From assembly GCF_002925845.1 (NCBI RefSeq), contig NZ_PDNI01000077.1:1-64000 (forward strand): 64,000 nucleotides of DNA, read 5' to 3'. A program made the translations under genes and the position numbers. Below are positions 8,992 through 17,124 of this stretch, in pieces (within the stretch, counting starts at the first letter, position 1; every line of letters begins with the position of its first letter). The notes beneath the pieces were generated by a model. That model was not told where the DNA came from, did no database searches, and saw only the letters and a list, made by a program, of their open reading frames with translations. This stretch comes from Roseovarius nitratireducens (GTDB lineage Bacteria > Pseudomonadota > Alphaproteobacteria > Rhodobacterales > Rhodobacteraceae).

Positions 8992-9645
8992 TTGAAAGCG
9001 AAAAAGGGCGACCAGCGGCGCACCGAAACCAAATCCAAGAACATGGGAAGCGACGCGTTTGATCCCGTCGACATGACCTCCATTCCCATCGACATGCGCA
9101 TTGGTTCGGTTGTGCGGCGCAAGCGGCAGCAGCTGGGGTTGACCTTGGCTGAGTTGTCGGCTGGCTGTGGTCTGTCCTCTGCCATGCTGAGCCGCATCGA
9201 GAACGGACAGAACGCCGCCAGCCTGGAAGTGCTGGAGCGGATCTCCGGCGCGCTTGGTGTCAAATTGTCCTTTCTGATGAGCGAGATCGACAAGCCACAG
9301 GGGATGGCTCAGCTACTCAAGGCCGGCGAACAACCCGAAGTCATCCGCACCGGATCGCGCTACGGACACAATTACCGGCTTCTATCCTACCAACGCGGCG
9401 CAAATCGCTTGTTTGAGCCATTCGTGATCCATTTGGATCGCGAAAGCGAAGAATTTCCACGTTTCCAGCATCCCGGAACCGAGTTTATCTACATTCTCGA
9501 AGGCAGGATGAAGTACAAATTCGGTGACAATTCGTATCTGCTCGAGCCCGGGGATGCCTTTACCTTTTCAGGCGAGGTCCTGCATGGGCCCGAGGACGTC
9601 CTGTCCGAGGCGGTCAATTTCATCGCCATCATCTTCCACGATTGA
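8992..9645 (+). CDS. XRE-family regulator with C-terminal cupin domain
   Basis: 217 residues. The helix-turn-helix (about residues 38-92) contains LTLAELSAGCGLSSAMLSRIENGQ, here split as LTLAELSAGCGLS and SAMLSRIENG. A C-terminal cupin carries FQHPGTEFIYILEGRM and LEPGDAF. Members of this class (PuuR-like, SutR-like) control amine, sugar-acid or amino-acid operons and bind a ligand in the cupin. I chose the TTG at 8992 because AAGGAG ends 6 nt before it; ATG at 8941 or 9043 are alternatives. A 284-nt gap follows glxD, so it may have its own promoter. It probably regulates the glnT operon (inference from position). Confidence 0.85.
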   Translation: MKAKKGDQRRTETKSKNMGSDAFDPVDMTSIPIDMRIGSVVRRKRQQLGLTLAELSAGCGLSSAMLSRIENGQNAASLEVLERISGALGVKLSFLMSEIDKPQGMAQLLKAGEQPEVIRTGSRYGHNYRLLSYQRGANRLFEPFVIHLDRESEEFPRFQHPGTEFIYILEGRMKYKFGDNSYLLEPGDAFTFSGEVLHGPEDVLSEAVNFIAIIFHD

Positions 9646-10005
9646 CAGGCCATCGCGACGCGCGCCGATTGCGGTAGGGACTGATCTGCCCGAGGGGCAG
9701 CTCGGTCACGTCCATCGGTGGTTCCTGAAGTGGGCCCCGAAACGAAACGGGGTGACGGCCAAAACGAAATGCCCCCGTACCGGCGTATCGGTTCAGGCGG
9801 TTTGCGGCGGGCCGTCAGGCCCTGTGTTCAATGGGGTTTGCGCTCAATGCGAAATGAAATGGGTGTTTTCGGGGCTGTCACTGGGAAAGCGTCGCGCCTC
9901 GCCCCCCGAATACACCCAACGCAGGGAGGAACCCATACAATTTCCAAGACTTAAAGATTAATCACAGCCGACGTGACCTCGATTGTATCGTGCGGAGCCC
10001 GCACT
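9646..10005. other. Gene-free stretch at the left edge of the island
   Basis: No coding frame here resembles a known protein. At about 9929-9940 there is a good ribosome-binding sequence (GCAGGGAGGAACCC) followed by ATA instead of a start codon and then lower-GC, unrelated sequence. This suggests a host gene that once started here was cut away when the island arrived. A small hairpin CCCCG-N8-CGGGG lies near 9737-9755. Confidence 0.4.
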
Positions 10006-10080
10006 CAGCCGTCCGTTTCCGTCGAGAAACGGGTGGATGGTCTCGAACTGGACATGGGCAAGACCCGCGCGGATGTGGGA
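10006..10080 (-). pseudogene. Fic/DOC-domain gene fragment
   Basis: About 25 codons read HIRAGLAHVQFETIHPFLDG followed by NGR, which is the active-site helix of Fic-domain AMP-transferases (HPFxDGNGR with catalytic His). Nothing recognisable precedes or follows it in frame, and the next fragment begins at 10073. It is a small remnant left by deletion, not a functional gene. Confidence 0.7.
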
Positions 10081-10234
10081 CGAACTCTTTCCGGCCGAGC
10101 AGGCGCGCATCGTGGCGCTGCTGGTCGAGCGAGCAGATATTGGCGAAGGCGGGCTCAACGTCCGGCTCCGTGTCGATGGCCTCGGCGGCCTCGCACGCGG
10201 GATTATGGCCGGCGGGATCGGAGAAGCTGCGTGA
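10073..10234 (+). pseudogene. C-terminal fragment of a large serine recombinase
   Basis: Reads MWDELFPAEQARIVALLVER and continues to a stop at 10232-10234. This resembles the extreme C-terminus of long serine recombinases that accompany DUF2924 genes. The catalytic and zinc-ribbon parts are absent. It abuts the Fic fragment, so the junction near 10075 is a deletion scar. It is a different recombinase lineage from the one at 15050, whose C-terminus is not similar. Confidence 0.6.
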
Positions 10235-10434
10235 CTCGCGCGACGCCGAAGGGACTTGCGAAGTACGCGACGACCTACGGAGAGACCTTCCGCCGGATAG
10301 ATGCGGTCGCGAAGGTGGGCGAAAGCTTTCGCGTTCTCGATCTTAAGAAAGAGGCGGTGCGAGCCGCCGTCGAGAGTGCGACTTCCGTCAAGGCGCTATA
10401 CGATAGTGCCGTCGCGGATGACTACGTCCTGTGA
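10231..10434 (+). CDS. Small protein of unknown function, possibly truncated
   Basis: 67 codons from a GTG that overlaps the recombinase fragment's stop as GTGA, a classical translational-coupling arrangement. The product is basic at its N-terminus (TRATPKGLAKYATTYG), helical-looking in the middle (LDLKKEAVRAAVESA), and ends DDYVL. I do not recognise a family. An IS remnant begins shortly after, so the 3' end may have been lost. Confidence 0.35.
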   Translation: MTRATPKGLAKYATTYGETFRRIDAVAKVGESFRVLDLKKEAVRAAVESATSVKALYDSAVADDYVL

Positions 10435-10475
10435 GCCACAGTTTCGTTCTCGGTCGCGAACGCAGAGAGACGGCT

Positions 10476-10571
10476 CATTCGAACCAGCCGATCCTCGCCA
10501 ATCCAATCCTCAAGACGTTCCGGAAACAGCGTCACCTGATCGCGACCAACACCTTCGATGAAACCTGACAT
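10476..10571 (-). pseudogene. IS1182-like transposase, N-terminal remnant
   Basis: 32 codons beginning MSGFIEGVGRDQVTLFPERL, then EDWIGEDRLVRM, match the conserved start of IS1182-family transposases (FIEGxDRxQxxLFP...DWIxEDNPVR). The frame then degenerates. The catalytic DDE domain is missing. The DNA from 10572 to about 10700 is probably the element's left flank. Confidence 0.6.
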
Positions 10572-10926
10572 ACATGCACTCCCATCCCTCAGGAAGCATA
10601 CAACATGTTGGAGTTTCCACACAGCCTCGGCCCAGAGCTGCCGTAGACCATCGTCGCGAGGAATTTCTGCTTCGCGCTTAAAGCGGGCATTTCGAGTAGC
10701 CGCAATTGCGTTCAGCTGACTTCAACAAGCAACAGCAACTGAGACTTAAATGGGCGAAGCGGCAGCCGAAGCCAGATTTGAGAAAACGGCTTGACATTAA
10801 TTAGGCGTACGAGAGGGCTCGACGCCATCAAGGATGTGTAAACGGACCCAGTCGTTATCCTTGTGCTTTCGACGAGCCACCGTCTATGTTCGTTAAAGTG
10901 CATCTCTGCAGGCCGAATTTGGTGAA
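10572..10926. other. Gene-free DNA between IS remnant and cyclase gene
   Basis: Lower-GC sequence with no supported coding frame. A TTGACA hexamer at 10791-10796 is a possible -35, but no good -10 follows at 16-18 nt. The first part is likely residual insertion-sequence end; the last part should contain the promoter of the 10927 gene. Confidence 0.35.
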
Positions 10927-13900
10927 ATGGGCAAAATGTCGGATAGCGTAACGAGGTGGCTGGCGGACCATGACCTCGATGAGTACGCGGCGATCTTTCA
11001 CGATAACAAGATAGATCTTGAGATCCTTCCGCATCTTTCGGTTGAAGACCTCAAGGACATGGGCATCACCGCCGTCGGCGATCGCAGGCGCATCATGCGC
11101 GCTATCGCGGCACTCGACGCATGCGCCGAGCCGTCAACGCCGCAACCTAAGTCTGCCCTTGCACCGCAGCGGATCGCGGCAAAGCGGCATGTCACGGTCA
11201 TGTTCATCGACCTGTCCGGGTTCACACGCCTCACCGCCGGCCTCGATGTCGAGGACACGCATGCCGTGCTCGGGCAGTTCTTTGCGGTGGTCGACAGCAT
11301 CGTCGAGAAATTCGGCGGCACGATCGACAAGCATATCGGCGACGCGGTCATGGCCGTTTTTGGTGGCCAGGTCGCGAGCACGAGCGACACCGAGAAGGCG
11401 GCGCGCGCCGCGCTCGAGATTCACGCGGCGATGCCGACGCTCGACCCGCCGATGCGCTGCCATATTGGGATCGCGTCGGGCCAGGTCATCGCCAGTGCGA
11501 CTGGCAGCGACCTGCACACCGAGAATACGGTTCTCGGCGACGGGGTGAACCTCGCGGCGCGGATCACGGACCACGCGCAGGCGGACGAAACGCTGATCTC
11601 GGCGGATATACATCTTGCTCTTCGGTCGCGTTTTTCGGCCGAGGACCGGGGCGAGGTCGCGCTTCCTGGGATCGCTATGCCACAACGGTTGTGGTGCCTG
11701 TCGGATGTCGCCTCGCGTCAGAAAACGCCGAAACTCGCCTTCGTCGGACGCGAGCGCGAGGTTTCGCTGTTCCGCACCGCCTGCGAGCGCTGCAGCGAAC
11801 ACGGTTCTGGCGAGATCCATGTCGTGCTGGGCGAGCCGGGAATCGGCAAGACGCACCTGTTCGAAGAGATCGCCGCCATCGCGCACGATATGGGCTATAG
11901 CGTCCATCGCGCCGGGGTCCTCGATTTCGGCGCGCTCGAGGGGCGGTCGGCGTTGCAGGACCTTGTGCGAAGCCTGCTCGGGTCCGGCGCCCTGGGGGAG
12001 AACGTCACGGTGCGGCAGGCCGCCGACCGGGCCGTCGAGGCTGGCTGGATCGCGCCGGTCGACCGTGTACACCTGAACGCGCTTCTCGAACTTGAACAGG
12101 ATGCGGGCGTCGCCGAGGTCTACGCCAACATGGACAATGCCGCGCGGCAACGCGGGCGTCGCACGGTCATGGCGAACCTGGTGCGTGCGCGCAGTGCCTT
12201 GGCGCCGCTGCTCTTGCAGATCGAGGATGTTCATTGGGCCACCCCCGATATCCTGTCGGCCCTGGCGCATGTCGCAGCGACGATCCGCGACGTCCCGTGC
12301 CTGCTGACTATGACAAGCCGCATCGACGGCGATCCGCTCGACCTCGATTGGCAGGCGCAGACCGGCGGCACGTATCTCGCCAAGATCGAACTGGCCGGCC
12401 TGTCCGAGGATCATTGCCGCCAACTGAGCCGGGCGATCATCACTTCGGGGGGCGACGACGTCGATCCGTTCATCCAACGCGCGGGCGGCAATCCGCTGTT
12501 TCTCGAACAATTGCTGCGCAGTCGTGGCGTCACCGCGTCCGGCGAGCTTCCGGGCTCCATCCAAGGCATCGTGCAGTCGCGCCTCGACGCGATCAATCCC
12601 GAAGCCCGCCGCACGATCCAGGCGGCCTCGGTGCTCGGACAACGCCTCTCGCCCGAGGCGCTGGCCTACCTCGTCGAGGACGACACTCCCGATCTGTCCG
12701 CCCTGATCCGCGCGGGTCTCATGCGCGAAAGCGGCGCCGATCTGGCGTTCGCGCATGCCCTCATCCGAGACGGATCTTACAACAGCTTGTTCAGGACGGA
12801 ACGCAACATGCTGCATACCCGGGCGGCCAAATGGTTCGCCGGGCGCGATGCACCGCTTCACGCGAAGCACCTCGACCGCGCCGAGTCCCGCGACGCGCCG
12901 CGCGCCTACCTGGACGCAGCCGAAAGTCTGATCCGCGCCTACAAGTTCGAAGAGGCGGAACCCCTGCTCGAGCGGGCGCTTGCGCTGGACGTGGCCCCGG
13001 CGCTTCGGGTCGACCTGCTCGGTATGCTGGGCGAGGTGATGCGCCTGCAGGGGCGGCCGACCGAGGCGCTCGCACAGTGCGAGGCCGCCGCCGAGGTCGC
13101 CGAGACCGACGCGCAGCTCTGCCGCATCCACCTCGAGTGGGCGCAGTCGGCGCGTCAGACGAGCCAGTACCAGCTGGCGCTGGACAGCCTCGACATCGCC
13201 GAAGCTGCGGCGCGGCGCTGCGGCGCCGATGCCAGCCTCGCGCAGGTCTTCTACATCCGCGGCAACATCTACTTTCCGCTTGGCCGTTTCGAAGAGGCGC
13301 TTGCCAGCAACGGAGAGGCGCTCGGGCTGGCGCGGGCGCTCGGATCCGTCCGACTCGAGGTGGGAGCGCTCAGCGGTTTCGGAGACGCCTATTTCATGAA
13401 GGGATCGATGCGCACGGCCGTCGGATATTACAGCCAAGCGGTCGAGCGGGCGCGGCCCGACGGCCTGGTCCGCGACGTCGCCGCGAACCTGCACAATCTC
13501 AGCGTCGCGCGAAGCTACAGCGGCGATGTGCAGCAAGGCAGGGTGGAGGGCATGGAGGCGGTGGAAATATCGCAGACCTACTTCGCGCTCGTGCCCGAAT
13601 GCGTTGCGCAGACCTGCCTTGGCGTCGCGCTGACCCTTCTGGACGAGATCGACGCAGCGCTGGACGCCTTCGCAAGCTCTGCCGAAGTCGGGCGGCGTGT
13701 CGGGGCCAAGCGGCTTGAGGCGCAAGCGCTCGAGCATCTGGCGCGCACGCAGGTCTATGCCGGACAGCGCGCCGAGGCGCGCGAGACCGGACATGAGGCT
13801 GTCGAGATCGCCCTGGCGCATGGCCCGACCTTCGTCGGGCCGAAGGCGCTGTCGGCGCTCGCGCTGGCGCTGGACGACCCTGACGAGCAGGACAGGCTTC

Positions 13901-14211
13901 TCGCCCATGGGGCCGAGATCATTGCGAAGGGGTGCGTCGGTCACAACCATCTGCATTTCTATCCCGATGCCTGTGCCATCATGATCGCCCGCGGCGAGGC
14001 CGACCGCGCCACGACGTATGCCCATGCGCTGGAGCGGTTCACCAATAAGGAACCGCTGCCGCTCGTCGATCTCGCTCTGCGCGAGATCCGCCTGCTCGCC
14101 GAGAACGGCGCGATACCGGCGGAGTCTGACGCGGCTGCGGCGCTGAGGGCCGATTTCGGGAAGATGGGGATAAGGCGCAGCCTGACGGGCCATACCGATT
14201 ACGCGGATTGA
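10927..14211 (+). CDS. SAM domain - class III nucleotide cyclase - AAA ATPase - TPR protein
   Basis: 1094 residues. A SAM domain (about 4-65, LADHDLDEYAAIF and LPHLSVEDLKDMGI) is followed by a class III adenylate/guanylate cyclase domain (about 85-255: VTVMFIDLSGFTRLT with a metal Asp, HIGDAVMAVFGG with the second Asp, and GDGVNLAARI). Then comes a STAND/AAA-type ATPase (Walker A GEPGIGKTHL near residue 302, acidic LLLQIEDVHWA near 430). A long TPR-like helical tail runs from about 660 to the end. Such proteins are signalling ATPases with a cyclase front end. A second start codon lies at 10936; neither has a strong ribosome site. It is the only large intact gene in the island. Confidence 0.85.
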   Translation: MGKMSDSVTRWLADHDLDEYAAIFHDNKIDLEILPHLSVEDLKDMGITAVGDRRRIMRAIAALDACAEPSTPQPKSALAPQRIAAKRHVTVMFIDLSGFTRLTAGLDVEDTHAVLGQFFAVVDSIVEKFGGTIDKHIGDAVMAVFGGQVASTSDTEKAARAALEIHAAMPTLDPPMRCHIGIASGQVIASATGSDLHTENTVLGDGVNLAARITDHAQADETLISADIHLALRSRFSAEDRGEVALPGIAMPQRLWCLSDVASRQKTPKLAFVGREREVSLFRTACERCSEHGSGEIHVVLGEPGIGKTHLFEEIAAIAHDMGYSVHRAGVLDFGALEGRSALQDLVRSLLGSGALGENVTVRQAADRAVEAGWIAPVDRVHLNALLELEQDAGVAEVYANMDNAARQRGRRTVMANLVRARSALAPLLLQIEDVHWATPDILSALAHVAATIRDVPCLLTMTSRIDGDPLDLDWQAQTGGTYLAKIELAGLSEDHCRQLSRAIITSGGDDVDPFIQRAGGNPLFLEQLLRSRGVTASGELPGSIQGIVQSRLDAINPEARRTIQAASVLGQRLSPEALAYLVEDDTPDLSALIRAGLMRESGADLAFAHALIRDGSYNSLFRTERNMLHTRAAKWFAGRDAPLHAKHLDRAESRDAPRAYLDAAESLIRAYKFEEAEPLLERALALDVAPALRVDLLGMLGEVMRLQGRPTEALAQCEAAAEVAETDAQLCRIHLEWAQSARQTSQYQLALDSLDIAEAAARRCGADASLAQVFYIRGNIYFPLGRFEEALASNGEALGLARALGSVRLEVGALSGFGDAYFMKGSMRTAVGYYSQAVERARPDGLVRDVAANLHNLSVARSYSGDVQQGRVEGMEAVEISQTYFALVPECVAQTCLGVALTLLDEIDAALDAFASSAEVGRRVGAKRLEAQALEHLARTQVYAGQRAEARETGHEAVEIALAHGPTFVGPKALSALALALDDPDEQDRLLAHGAEIIAKGCVGHNHLHFYPDACAIMIARGEADRATTYAHALERFTNKEPLPLVDLALREIRLLAENGAIPAESDAAAALRADFGKMGIRRSLTGHTDYAD

Positions 14212-14351
14212 GGGCGGGAGGCAGGCAGGAGATGAAGACCGGGGAGCGGGACAAGGATGACTGTGGAGAAAAAAATCCGGATCGCCAGCGGCCTTGTGGG
14301 TGGTGTCAGACGAATTCGAACCAGTCTCTGAATGGACAGTGAGGCTGCCCC

Positions 14352-14866
14352 TTATACCGCGCCGAGACCGCGCCACTCGATCAGAGCAGCGGTGCGGTTG
14401 AGCTTAAAATTTGGTCGTGAGTTGAGACTTCTTTCCGAATTGAACAGGTTGTAAATTGAGGCGTGGACGGAGGCGAATTTCTGCAAACTTCGCATGCGCC
14501 TGAAACGAAGCATCGCCTTCTCCCGTCGTCGAAACGGCAAGTGTGAATTCTCCGCCCTGTTGTTCAGCCAGCGGCCCGTTTCCCGCCTGTCTGCGGCGCC
14601 GATCTCTTTCAGCGCAGCACCATGTGAGCGCAGCAGGTCCGTGACGATCACCTCGGGCCGACCGTGCTTACGCATTGCTTTCTTTAAGAATTTCAACGCA
14701 GCCTTCTTATCACGGGTCTTCGTGACGAAGCTTTCCAGGACTTCGCCTTCATGATCCACGGCCCGCCAAAGATAGTGCCGCTCACCGTTGATCTTCACGA
14801 ACATCTCGTCCAGATGCCACCGCCATCGGCTGGACTTCATTCCTGCAATTCGGCGCTTTCGGATCG
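14352..14866 (-). pseudogene. IS6-family transposase, N-terminus missing
   Basis: About 170 residues of an IS6-type DDE transposase: WHLDEMFVKINGERHYLWRAV (first Asp, here WHLDEMF and GERHYLWRAVD), VTDLLRS (second Asp) and LNNRAENSHLPF (Glu). All three catalytic residues are present. Similarity stops at about 14866, at RKRRIAG, where the helix-turn-helix half of the protein should be. From there the DNA belongs to a DUF2924 gene on the other strand. No terminal repeat was recognised at either end. The element is therefore truncated and presumably inactive. Confidence 0.75.
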
Positions 14867-14867
14867 C

Positions 14868-15053
14868 CGCCTCGGCACCGGCGCCATCCTCCGCCGGGAC
14901 TGGCACGGCCAGCGCATCGAGGTGGTGATCGAGCCCGACGGCTTCCGCTGGGATGGCACCCTCTGGCCCAGCCTCTCGGCCATCGCCCGCGCCGCCACCG
15001 ACACCCGCTGGAACGGCCCGCGCTTCTTCGGCTTGCGGGATGGTCTCCCATGA
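14868..15053 (+). pseudogene. DUF2924 gene, 3' fragment
   Basis: The last 61 codons of a DUF2924 protein: LGTGAILRRDWHGQRIEV, then DGFRWDGTLWPSLSAIARA and TRWNGPRFFGL. DUF2924 genes usually sit directly before a serine recombinase, as here, where the stop overlaps the recombinase start as ATGA. The 5' part is replaced by the IS6 remnant, so no native start remains. Confidence 0.72.
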
Positions 15054-16565
15054 GCCGGGCTGCGAGCCGGCCCCCGACGCGCCGCTGCGCGCTCTACACC
15101 CGAAAGAGTTCCGAGGAGGGTCTCGATCAGGACTTCAACTCTCTCGATGCGCAGCGCGAGGCATGCGCCGCCTACGTGACGAGCCAGTCCAGCGAGGGCT
15201 GGACGGCGCTTCCCGCCCTCTACGATGACGGCGGGTATTCCGGCGGCACGATGGAGCGCCCGGCCCTCCAGCGCCTCCTCGGCGACACCATGGCAGGCCG
15301 CATCTACATCGTCGTCGTCTACAAGATCGACCGGCTCACCCGCTCGCTCGCCGACTTCGCGCGCATCGTCGAGATATTCGAGCGCCACGAGGTCAGCTTC
15401 GTCTCCGTCACCCAGTCCTTCAACACCACCTCCAGCATGGGGCAGCTCACCCTCAACATGCTGCTCTCCTTCGCGCAGTTCGAGCGCGAGATCACCGGCG
15501 AGCGCACCCGCGACAAGATCGCCGCCTCCAAGAAGAAGGGCCTTTGGATGGGCGGCACCCTTCCGCTCGGTTATGATCTGCCGGCCGAGAGCAGTCGTGT
15601 CCTCGTGGTCAATCCAGGCGAGGCCGACTTCGTCCGGCGGATATTCTCGGCCTATCTCGACCTCGGATCCGTGCATGCGCTGGAACAGCACCTGCGGCAG
15701 TCCGGCATCGTCTCGAAGGCACGCACCACCGCCGCCAGCCGCCAGCTGGGCGGCAAGCCCTTCAGTCGCGGCGCCCTCTTCCACCTGTTGCGCAACCGCC
15801 TCTACCTCGGCGAGATGCCGCATCGCGACACCACCTATCCCGGACAGCATGCCGCCATCGTGGATCGTGACCTGTTCGAGGCGGTTCAGGCCAGGGTCGA
15901 GACAAACACCCGGCGGCGCCGGAGGAGCAGGGACCGAGCGGTGGCATCGCCCCTCACGGGGCGCATATTCGACACCGACGGCCGACCGATGTCGCCGACC
16001 TTCGCCTACGGCCGCAATCGCAAGCTCTACCGCTACTGCGTCTCGGCGGATCTCCAGCAAGGCGGGCCACGCGCGGCGCAGGACGGGCGCGCGCCGGCAC
16101 CGCGACGGATCTCCGCGGACGTGCTGGAAACGCTGCTGGAGAAGACGCTGAACCGGCTGCTCCCCGACCAGTCCTCCGATGCGCTGCCGCTCGTCAGCCG
16201 GATCGAGGTGCACCGGGCCCATCTCGACCTGACCCTGCCCATCCGGCTGCTCCGCACGATCCGCCGGCACCTCGGTGTCGGGGAGACCGCCGAGCCCGAT
16301 CCGGTCCTGATCCGGGCGCTGCGCAATGCGCATCAGATGCTCGAGGTCGCGGCCGATGGTGCGCCCGCCCACCCTCGCGGCAGCCCCGGCCTCTCCCTAC
16401 CGCCGCCGGCTCATCCGCCTGGCCTTCCTCGCCCCCGATCTGCAGGACGCCATCCTGGGCGGCCGTCAACCGTGCGAGATGGCCCTCGCCGCGCTGATGG
16501 ATGCGGACTTGCCGCTTTCCTGGTCCGAGCAGCGGCGCAGGTTCGGCGCGCAACTCACCGCCTAA
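15050..16565 (+). pseudogene. Large serine recombinase with a C-terminal frameshift
   Basis: The N-terminal resolvase domain is intact (CALYTRKSSEEGLDQDFNSL with catalytic Ser, YKIDRLTRSLADF, QFEREITGERTRDK), followed by the recombinase domain and zinc-ribbon region. Near 16362-16372, in a C-rich tract, the frame should shift by one base. The family's C-terminal block (TLAAAPASPYRRRLIRLAFL, then APDLQ and LPLSWSEQRR) continues in another frame to a stop at 16563-16565. Without the shift the frame runs to 17071 through unrelated DNA and the tRNA gene. A one-base insertion is the simplest reading. The protein may still have catalytic activity, as only the tail is altered. Confidence 0.78.
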
Positions 16566-16589
16566 GGCCCGTCGCACATGATCCGGCGT

Positions 16590-16919
16590 CCCTGTTATTG
16601 ACGGAAAACCACCTGATATCAGCGTTGCAAAGCCCCTGTTCCTGCGCCCGGATCGCCTGTTTGCGACCAGAACAGGAAAGTGGAATCTCGGACCCCAAGT
16701 TACTGGAATCGCACGATCTTCAACGAGACGCACCCGAGTCTCCGCTCGCGGGCGCCTGTTTTTGGCAAGGATTCGGGGAAAATTCCCTGTTATCGGCAAA
16801 CTCACCCTCAATCCGTGCGAGCAGAGACCGCGCCGCCCAAAGGCCCACAAATGCGGCCAAGGGTCGGTTTGAAAGGGCGAGGGGATTGGGAAATGCACCG
16901 GAAAAAGTCCCTGTTACGG
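16590..16919. repeat. Scattered CCCTGTTA motifs between recombinase and tRNA-Ser
   Basis: The 400-nt gap 16566-16966 has no gene. It carries repeated short motifs: CCCTGTTATTG at 16590, CCCTGTT at 16634, CCCTGTTATCGG at 16785, CCCTGTTACGG at 16909, related GCCTGTTT at 16655 and 16754, and an inverted AACAGG at 16671. Spacing is irregular. Their place between a recombinase and a tRNA 3' end suggests recombinase or accessory-protein binding sites. Confidence 0.5.
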
Positions 16920-16966
16920 CCACTTGCGTGGTCGCGCAACGGTCAGAGACAAATTTCGAATGTGGA

Positions 16967-17056
16967 TGGCGGAGAGACAGGGATTCGAACCCTGGAGACG
17001 GTTTCCCGCCTACACGCTTTCCAGGCGTGCGCCTTCGACCACTCGGCCACCTCTCC
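16967..17056 (-). tRNA. tRNA-Ser (anticodon GGA)
   Basis: A 90-nt gene including an encoded CCA. The acceptor stem GGAGAGG pairs with the 3' strand (one G-U), the D-arm has GGCCGAGTGG, the anticodon loop reads CTGGAAA with anticodon GGA, there is a long class II variable arm, and the T-arm is GGGTTCGAATCCC. Discriminator is G. Its 3' end faces the island, the usual orientation for an integration target. Confidence 0.95.
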
Positions 17057-17124
17057 GTTGCGGCCTTCTAGCCGCAGGTGCGCGGGGTTGGCAAGGGGGC
17101 GCGGTGCAGGGTTTCTTGCCGGTG

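Noticed and set aside
11134-14376. A 1080-codon minus-strand frame opposite the cyclase gene
   Set aside because: Long antisense frames are common in GC-rich genes. The translated sequence has no recognisable domain, whereas the plus strand has four.
16566-17071. Continuation of the recombinase frame to 17071
   Set aside because: It runs through the tRNA-Ser gene and the motif cluster and contains no recombinase sequence. The true tail is in another frame ending at 16565.
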